DNA of 20,754 nt from an uncultured Burkholderiales bacterium (lineage in GTDB: Bacteria; Pseudomonadota; Gammaproteobacteria; Burkholderiales; Burkholderiaceae_F). Made by a program: the position numbers and the translations under genes. Shown here one piece after another: positions 16,116-20,754 of this stretch. Numbering within the stretch: position 1 is the stretch's first letter; every line of letters starts with the position of its first letter. The notes beneath the pieces are model-generated. The model made no database searches. It worked only from the letters and a program-made list of their open reading frames with translations, and was not told the DNA's origin. Location: positions 1 through 20,754 of the forward strand of contig CAIQGU010000366.1 of assembly GCA_903871435.1 (NCBI GenBank), given 5' to 3'.

Positions 16116-17251
16116 CCCCCCGGGCCAGGATCCGCACGCCGCTAAAAGCGCACGCGGACGGCGCGGAAAACATCCCCTCTACCAGCGACGCGGGAACCGA
16201 AACAGACGCGGGGTTCGCCCGTGACCTGCTGGCATGGCAGGCCCGGCATGGCCGGCACGATCTGCCCTGGCAGAATACGCTGGACCCGTACCGCGTCTGG
16301 CTCAGCGAGATCATGCTGCAGCAGACCCAGGTGAGCACGGTGATCGGCTACTACGGCCGTTTCCTGCAGCGCTTCCCCGACGTAAAAGCACTGGCGGCAG
16401 CCCCGCTCGAAGAGGTCCTGCAATATTGGGCCGGCCTGGGCTACTACGCGCGCGCGCGCATGGCGCACCGCTGCGCGCAGGCGGTGGTACAACGCGCGGA
16501 TGCCAAGTTTCCTGCTGCCGCCGCGGAACTCGAACAACTGCCGGGCATAGGGCCCTCGACGGCAGCGGCGATCGCCGCGTTCTGTTTCTCCGAGCGGGCC
16601 GCCATACTCGACGCCAACGTCAAACGCGTGCTCGCGCGCTACCGCGCGATCGACGGCGACCCCAAGCGCCCCGCGGTGCTCGCCCGCCTATGGGAAGCCG
16701 CGCGCGCGATGCTGCCACCGGCACGCGATATGGCGCGCTACACGCAGGGCATCATGGATCTGGGCGCCACCGTGTGCACCCGCAGCCGGCCGCAGTGCGG
16801 ACTCTGCCCGGTCAGCGGCGGCTGCCAGGCGCGGCTGCAGGGGCGCGTGGCGGAGTTGCCGCAGCGCAGCCCGGTTGCGCAGCGCGCGCAACGCAACCTG
16901 CACTTGCTGGTGGCCGTGCAAGGCAACGCGGTACTCGTGGAGCAGCGGCCACCAACGGGCATCTGGGGCGGGCTCTTGAGCCTGCCGGAGTTTGCCCAAA
17001 CCCAGGCATTGCAGGACACGGCGCGGGCGCTGGGCGCGCGCACGCTGGAGGCGCTGCCCGAGCGCCTGCACGGTTTCACCCATTTCACGCTGGCCTTCAC
17101 GCCGCATGTGGCGCGCCTTGCCGATGCCCCTGTTGGGGTACCTGCCGCGCATGACGCCCCATCCCGCCGCTGGCTGCCGCTTGCCGACGTGGAAACCGCG
17201 GCCTTGCCCGCTCCCATACGGACGTTGCTGCGCGACATCCGGGGCGCCTGA
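16112..17251 (+). CDS. mutY: Adenine DNA glycosylase MutY (non-canonical CTG start proposed)
   Basis: Removes adenine mispaired with 8-oxoguanine. Motifs: LPWQ and YRVWLSEIMLQQTQVST containing the catalytic Glu (Glu66 here, Glu37 in E. coli); helix-hairpin-helix LPGIGPSTAAAI; AAILDANVKRVLARY with the catalytic Asp; four-cysteine iron-sulphur cluster C-x6-C-x2-C-x5-C (CTRSRPQCGLCPVSGGC); and a C-terminal NUDIX-like 8-oxoG recognition domain (HLLVAVQGNAVLVEQRPPTGIWGGLLSLPE). The first ATG in frame (16313) lies just after the catalytic Glu, so it cannot be the true start. No ATG, GTG or TTG occurs in frame upstream. CTG 16112-16114 overlaps the preceding stop (CTGA) and has AGGG 7 nt before it, giving 379 aa with a ~34-residue unconserved leader. 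The reading frame and identity are certain; the start is inferred. Confidence 0.85.
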   Translation: MTPRARIRTPLKAHADGAENIPSTSDAGTETDAGFARDLLAWQARHGRHDLPWQNTLDPYRVWLSEIMLQQTQVSTVIGYYGRFLQRFPDVKALAAAPLEEVLQYWAGLGYYARARMAHRCAQAVVQRADAKFPAAAAELEQLPGIGPSTAAAIAAFCFSERAAILDANVKRVLARYRAIDGDPKRPAVLARLWEAARAMLPPARDMARYTQGIMDLGATVCTRSRPQCGLCPVSGGCQARLQGRVAELPQRSPVAQRAQRNLHLLVAVQGNAVLVEQRPPTGIWGGLLSLPEFAQTQALQDTARALGARTLEALPERLHGFTHFTLAFTPHVARLADAPVGVPAAHDAPSRRWLPLADVETAALPAPIRTLLRDIRGA

Positions 17252-17293
17252 ATCGCGCGCAATCCCTGGGCGCGGGCGGGATGGGGCCGGGCA

Positions 17294-17299
17294 TACAAT
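17294..17299 (+). promoter_or_regulatory. Candidate -10 element for the M61 peptidase gene
   Basis: TACAAT matches five of six positions of the sigma70 -10 consensus in an otherwise very GC-rich 96-bp gap, 48 nt before the ATG. No good -35 is seen at the expected spacing, so the call is weak. Confidence 0.35.
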
Positions 17300-17347
17300 C
17301 GCGCTCGCTTTCATACCTCAATTTCCTTCATAAGGCACCCGACCCCC

Positions 17348-19261
17348 ATGAAGCGTTCTCTCGCTCCTTTCGGCACGCTCCTCCTTGCCTTCGGCGCCCA
17401 AGCGGCCAATGTTCCCGCGCCGGGCGCGGCTTACCCGGGGACCATCAACCTGGGCGTTGACTTGCGCGATACGGCCCACAAGGTCTTTCGCGTGCAGGAA
17501 TTCATCCCGGCAGCGCCGGGGGCGATGGATCTGCTCTATCCGCAGTGGACGCCGGGCGAGCACGGCCCCACCGGGCCGATAGCGAATGTGAGCGGCCTCG
17601 TGATCAGCGCCAACGGCCAGCCGCTGGCGTGGCGCCGGGACCTCGACGACATGTACCGGATCCATATCGATGTGCCCGCGGGCGCCAAAGGCCTGGATGT
17701 GTCCTTCGTGTTTCTCTCACCAGGGCCGGGCGGAATTTTTGGGGCGGGTGCGTCGGCGACGCCAGCTTTGACCGTGCTTGAGTGGAACCAGGTGGTGTTC
17801 TACCCGGCGGGCTACGACGCCCGCAAGGTCACCGTGGAGCCCACGATCAGCCTGCCGGCCGACTGGGGCTGGGCGACCGCGCTGGAGCCGTCCGCCGACA
17901 AGGACAAGACACCGGGCGGGGCATTACGCTTCGCTCCGGTCAGCCTGGAAACGCTGGTGGACTCACCGTTGGGAACCGGCCGCCATTTCCGCCAGATCGC
18001 GCTGTCCGACAGCCCGGTTCCGGTGCGGCTCAATCTTTTTGCCGACCGGCCGGAAAACCTGCTCGCCACGGAAGAACAGATCCATCAACAGCAGCGTCTC
18101 GTCCGGGAAGCGGCGGCACTGTTTGGCGCGCGCCATTACCGCCATTACGATTTTCTCTTCGTGCTGTCCGATATGACGGCGCATTTCGGGCTCGAGCACC
18201 ACGAATCCAGCGACGACCGGCTGGGCGCGGAATATTTCACTGACCCCGACTATTACCTCTCGGGCGGCAGCCTGCTGTCCCATGAGTACACCCATTCCTG
18301 GAACGGCAAGTTCCGCCGTCCTGCCGGCCTGCTAACGCCCAACTACAACGTGCCCATGAAGGGCGATCTCCTCTGGGTCTACGAGGGGCTGACCACCTAC
18401 TGGGGCGAAGTGCTGGCGGCGCGCAGCGGAGCGCGCAGCGTTGCGCAGTTCCGCGACGTGATGGCCGATACCGCGGCTGAAATGGAGTACACGCCGGGAC
18501 GCACGTGGCGCCCGCTGCAGGACACGGCCGATGAAGCTCAGATTCTCTACACCTCGGCGGGTGCATGGCGACGCTCGCGCCGCAGCGTCGACTTCTACCC
18601 GGAGGGCTCGCTCGTCTGGTTGGACGCGGACACGCTGATCCGCGAGGCCAGCCACGGTGAGCGTTCCCTCGATGATTTCGCGCGGGCATTCTTCGGCCAG
18701 AACGACGGCGAGGTGACGCCCCGCCCCTACACCTTCGAGGATGTGGTGGCCGCGCTGGACAAGGTGCAGCATTACGACTGGGCGAATTTCCTGCGCGCCC
18801 GCCTCGACAGCAAGAGCCCCAGCGCGCCGCTGGACGGCATCGTGCGCGGCGGCTGGAAGCTGGTCTACACCGATGAGCCCAATTCCGTCATCAAGGCCAG
18901 GGAGAAGGTCCGCAAGAGCCTGGATCTTGCGAGCTCGCTGGGCCTGGAGGTGGACGCCGGTGAACCGGCGGGCCGGCTGGGCGATGTCCTGTGGAAGAGT
19001 CCCGCGTTCGAGGCGGGTCTGGCACCCGGAATGCGCCTGGTGGCCGTGAACGGCACGCGCTTTACCCCCGAACTGCTCAAGGACGCCATCAAGAACGCCA
19101 AGTCCGGCAGCCAAGCCATGGAATTGCTGGTGGAAGACTTCGACCAGTTCCGCACGGTGAAGATCGACTACCACGGCGGTTTGCGCTATCCGCACCTGGT
19201 ACGCATCGACAATACCGACGAGCGCCTGGACGCCATCGCGCACGCGCGCGCCGCGAAGTAG
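17348..19261 (+). CDS. M61 family metallopeptidase (glycyl-aminopeptidase type) with PDZ domain
   Basis: 637 aa with a cleavable signal peptide (MKRSLAP, hydrophobic core, AQA-A near residue 20), so exported, probably periplasmic. The N-terminal beta domain about 30-240 contains the family-type segments YPQWTPGEHGPTGPI and LEWNQVVFYPAGY. The zinc site is HEYTH (312-316) in LLSHEYTHSWNGKFRRP, with the third ligand probably Glu346 in LLWVYEGLTTYWGE. About 530-605 is a PDZ-like domain (GDVLWKSPAFEAGLAPGMRLVAVNG). This is the full architecture of bacterial M61 peptidases, which cleave N-terminal Gly/Ala or act as broader peptidases; the substrate here is unknown. ATG 17348 has only a weak AAGG upstream. 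It is convergent with the DUF3617-like gene, with a strong hairpin between them. Confidence 0.92.
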   Translation: MKRSLAPFGTLLLAFGAQAANVPAPGAAYPGTINLGVDLRDTAHKVFRVQEFIPAAPGAMDLLYPQWTPGEHGPTGPIANVSGLVISANGQPLAWRRDLDDMYRIHIDVPAGAKGLDVSFVFLSPGPGGIFGAGASATPALTVLEWNQVVFYPAGYDARKVTVEPTISLPADWGWATALEPSADKDKTPGGALRFAPVSLETLVDSPLGTGRHFRQIALSDSPVPVRLNLFADRPENLLATEEQIHQQQRLVREAAALFGARHYRHYDFLFVLSDMTAHFGLEHHESSDDRLGAEYFTDPDYYLSGGSLLSHEYTHSWNGKFRRPAGLLTPNYNVPMKGDLLWVYEGLTTYWGEVLAARSGARSVAQFRDVMADTAAEMEYTPGRTWRPLQDTADEAQILYTSAGAWRRSRRSVDFYPEGSLVWLDADTLIREASHGERSLDDFARAFFGQNDGEVTPRPYTFEDVVAALDKVQHYDWANFLRARLDSKSPSAPLDGIVRGGWKLVYTDEPNSVIKAREKVRKSLDLASSLGLEVDAGEPAGRLGDVLWKSPAFEAGLAPGMRLVAVNGTRFTPELLKDAIKNAKSGSQAMELLVEDFDQFRTVKIDYHGGLRYPHLVRIDNTDERLDAIAHARAAK

Positions 19262-19292
19262 GCGCCGTCCGGGGCGGCAGCTGGTCCGTCAA

Positions 19293-19325
19293 GCAGGGCG
19301 GGGCCCGAACCGGGCGCCGCCCTGC
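19293..19325. terminator. Bidirectional hairpin terminator between convergent genes
   Basis: A 9-bp perfect outer stem (GCAGGGCGG 19293-19301 with CCGCCCTGC 19317-19325), one G-G mismatch, a 5-bp inner stem (GCCCG/CGGGC) and an AAC loop. It lies in the 66-bp gap between the M61 stop (19261) and the DUF3617-like stop (19328). No T-tract is present on either side, so termination may need Rho or be imperfect. Position and symmetry suit a shared terminator. Confidence 0.65.
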
Positions 19326-19327
19326 CC

Positions 19328-19774
19328 TCAATGACCCGGCGTCGCCGCCGGGCAATCCCCGAGGCGCCGGGCGCTCAGCGTGCTGCGCATGTCGACTGCC
19401 TGACCATTGATGGTGGCGGTGGAGTCGATGGCGCCATTGAGGCTGGTGGCGGTGAACGTGACGTCGCCGGTGGCCTTGATGGCAAAGATGCCCGCGCATT
19501 CCATCGCGAAGTGGAAGCTGCTGCCGGCATACGCGCTGTTGGTGTACGCGCAGCCTGTGGCGCCCGGTGACGAGAGCCGGCCCAGGAGCCGCGAGGGGTC
19601 GCGCGCATCTTCAGCGGTGAGGCAATGCTCGATTGCCATGGGCGCGAGATTCAACGGCAGGCCCACCGCCTGGGTCTGGGCGCCAATCTGCCAGAGCCCC
19701 GGGGTGGGCATCTGCGCACCCGCCGTCAGGGGTAGGGCCAGAAGGACAGCGAAAAGCCGGGTTTTTTGCAGCAT
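19328..19774 (-). CDS. Exported DUF3617-like protein of unknown function
   Basis: 148 aa from ATG 19772-19774, chosen because it gives a clean signal peptide (MLQKTRLFAVLLALPLTAGA, cleavage before Gln). The open frame continues upstream to 19948, but that part is not protein-like. No strong ribosome binding site is seen. The mature protein has the pattern of DUF3617 proteins: PGLWQIGAQT near the start, a cysteine in IEHCLTAEDA, a second in GATGCAYT, a third in FAMECAGIFA followed by a T-x-T-x beta segment, and the ending SARRLGDCP. The four cysteines could form two disulphides in the periplasm. It is divergent from the outer-membrane protein gene. No function is known for the family. Confidence 0.8.
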   Translation of the reverse strand: MLQKTRLFAVLLALPLTAGAQMPTPGLWQIGAQTQAVGLPLNLAPMAIEHCLTAEDARDPSRLLGRLSSPGATGCAYTNSAYAGSSFHFAMECAGIFAIKATGDVTFTATSLNGAIDSTATINGQAVDMRSTLSARRLGDCPAATPGH

Positions 19775-19790
19775 GGGCGTCTTTGGGATT

Positions 19791-19814
19791 GCTGGAAAAT
19801 CCAGCATACGCTGG
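19791..19814 (-). promoter_or_regulatory. Alternating hairpin arms in the DUF3617-like gene leader
   Basis: Three 5-bp arms occur in a row: GCTGG (19791-19795), CCAGC (19801-19805) and GCTGG (19810-19814). The middle arm can pair with either neighbour, giving two mutually exclusive small hairpins 17-40 nt upstream of the start codon. Short stems arise by chance, so a regulatory role is only a possibility. The rest of the 162-bp divergent gap shows no clear promoter. Confidence 0.3.
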
Positions 19815-19936
19815 TTGGCAGCTTGCTTTCGGGCATGCCGTCCTGTTGAAATACCGCCCGCCCGCGCGGCGTGCCGGATTGCGCAGGCCAACGCTGACGC
19901 CTTTCCCGCTACCCCACCCAACTCAGGAGGCTGTAG

Positions 19937-20629
19937 ATGTCCCATCACGCAAAGCGCTCGCGCCTATTTCAAGCAATCGCACTTGTCACTTTTGCCGCAT
20001 CCGTCAGTATGGCCCAGGCCGATGACGGAACCCACGTGGGCGTTGCCCTGACGGCGGGTCTCTCGGGCATCGGGGGCGATCTGGGCGTCAATATCAACGA
20101 TTATCTTGGCGTGCGGGCCTCGGTGAGCGACTTCAGCTTCAGTCGATCGGGCAATTACGGTACCAGCGTGGGCTGGGATGCGAAGCTGAAGCTGTTCCAG
20201 GCGGGCGCCCTGCTGGATGTATATCCGTTTGCGGGCGTATTCCACCTAACCGGCGGCGTCGTGAAGGACGGCAACAAATTCAGCCTCAATGGCCGACCCT
20301 CCAGCGGCACGTACACCTTCAACGGCGTTTCCTATAACGCCACGGACATTGGCAATGCCGCGGCTTCCGTGGAGTGGAACAAGGCAGTGCCCTACGTCGG
20401 CCTGGGCTGGGGGAACCTGTCGGGCTCCAAGGGCTTTCATTTCACTACGGACTTAGGGGCGCTGATAACTGGCAAGCCCACGGCGACGCTCACGGCCACC
20501 TGCAACAACCCATCCGTCTGCGGAACTTTCCAGACCGATATCGCCGCGGAGCAGACCAAGCTGCAAAACGACGTGCGCAACGTCACGTTCTGGCCTGTGA
20601 TCCGCTTCGCCATCGGCTACGCCTTCTGA
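19937..20629 (+). CDS. Predicted outer-membrane beta-barrel protein
   Basis: 230 aa. ATG 19937-19939 has a perfect AGGAGG six nt upstream. The signal peptide (about 1-28, ending SMAQA before DDG) targets the Sec pathway. The mature part is a series of alternating-residue beta strands with Gly/Asn/Ser turns: HVGVALTAGLSGIGGDLGV, YLGVRASVSDFSFS, WDAKLKLFQAGALLDVYPF, AVPYVGLGWGNLSG and FWPVIRFAIGYAF. It ends in a C-terminal Phe, the usual recognition signal for the barrel-assembly machinery. Size and strand count suggest a small barrel of about 8-10 strands. A central extracellular-type segment with two cysteines (TATCNNPSVCGTF) could form a disulphide loop. The fold is well supported; the function is unknown. 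Confidence 0.88.
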   Translation: MSHHAKRSRLFQAIALVTFAASVSMAQADDGTHVGVALTAGLSGIGGDLGVNINDYLGVRASVSDFSFSRSGNYGTSVGWDAKLKLFQAGALLDVYPFAGVFHLTGGVVKDGNKFSLNGRPSSGTYTFNGVSYNATDIGNAAASVEWNKAVPYVGLGWGNLSGSKGFHFTTDLGALITGKPTATLTATCNNPSVCGTFQTDIAAEQTKLQNDVRNVTFWPVIRFAIGYAF

Positions 20630-20654
20630 CGGGCGCCGCAGCAGGCGGGGCCTT

Positions 20655-20681
20655 GGCAGGGAGGGCGTCGCCCTCCTTGCC
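20655..20681. terminator. Strong hairpin between convergent genes
   Basis: A 12-bp stem (GGCAGGGAGGGC with GCCCTCCTTGCC, a single G-T pair) closed by a 3-nt loop, 25 nt after the outer-membrane protein stop and 3 nt after the stop of the minus-strand fragment. No long T-tract is present, but the stem and its position between convergent stops suit a bidirectional terminator. Confidence 0.7.
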
Positions 20682-20684
20682 GCT

Positions 20685-20754
20685 TTAGCGCCACATATCG
20701 CGCATCTGCGCCGCGAGGTCGATGGCGGCGGGAACCGGCTGGCCCGATCCGGCA
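20685..20754 (-). CDS. C-terminal end of an unidentified gene
   Basis: On the minus strand the last 22 codons of an open frame end in TAA (20685-20687). The peptide is AGSGQPVPAAIDLAAQMRDMWR. The frame is open to the window edge and the stop sits directly before a strong hairpin, as expected for a true gene end. The fragment is too short to name a family. Confidence 0.45.
   Translation of the reverse strand, partial: AGSGQPVPAAIDLAAQMRDMWR

Noticed and set aside
16234..17154. Plus-strand 306-codon frame starting with ATG inside mutY
   Set aside because: It overlaps mutY in another frame and its translation is Arg/Gly/Ala-rich noise with no motifs; the mutY frame has all catalytic and cluster residues.
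19775..19948. Longer start for the DUF3617-like protein
   Set aside because: The upstream 58 codons are not signal-like and would overlap the start of the outer-membrane protein gene; the later ATG gives a clean signal peptide.

Overview
The window is GC-rich chromosomal DNA (roughly two thirds G+C by eye) from a Gram-negative proteobacterium. A betaproteobacterium is most likely. The grounds are the conserved order lolB-ispE-tRNA-Gln-prs-rplY-pth-ychF, a TPR lipoprotein gene divergent from mutM, a long L25/Ctc protein with an Ala/Pro/Lys tail, and outer-membrane features (LolB, two further lipoproteins, a beta-barrel protein). I see no phage, transposon, integron or CRISPR. Apart from a few unusual insertions the region is a housekeeping block.

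Layout. 1-180 (+) is the end of a c-type cytochrome, convergent with a long minus-strand block. Read in transcription order (right to left) the block holds: TPR lipoprotein (12993-11050), lolB, ispE, tRNA-Gln(UUG), prs, rplY, pth, a membrane-anchored C13 (caspase/legumain-clan) peptidase, ychF, an unrecognised lipoprotein and tex. To the right the plus strand carries mutM, a dynamin-like GTPase, mutY and an M61 metallopeptidase. A small DUF3617-like exported protein lies on the minus strand, divergent from a beta-barrel outer-membrane protein. The window ends in the C-terminus of an unidentified minus-strand gene. Two strong hairpins sit between convergent gene pairs on the right side.

How the genes work together. 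The minus block mixes lipoprotein sorting (LolB), isoprenoid precursor synthesis (IspE), PRPP synthesis (Prs) and translation functions (L25, Pth, YchF, a glutamine tRNA). mutM and mutY are the two DNA glycosylases of the 8-oxoguanine repair system; here they flank a dynamin-like GTPase. Several junctions are 4-base stop/start overlaps using different start codons (ATGA, TTGA, GTGA and apparently CTGA), which points to translational coupling.

Most noteworthy: (1) mutY has no ATG/GTG/TTG able to include its catalytic glutamate, and a CTG overlapping the dynamin stop codon is the best start; (2) ispE carries nine in-frame 12-bp repeats encoding a tetrapeptide [E/G/H]-N-x-x array; (3) a membrane caspase-clan protease is wedged, with overlapping or near-touching junctions, between pth and ychF; (4) mutM, the dynamin-like GTPase and mutY are clustered. 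No gap exceeds about 165 bases.
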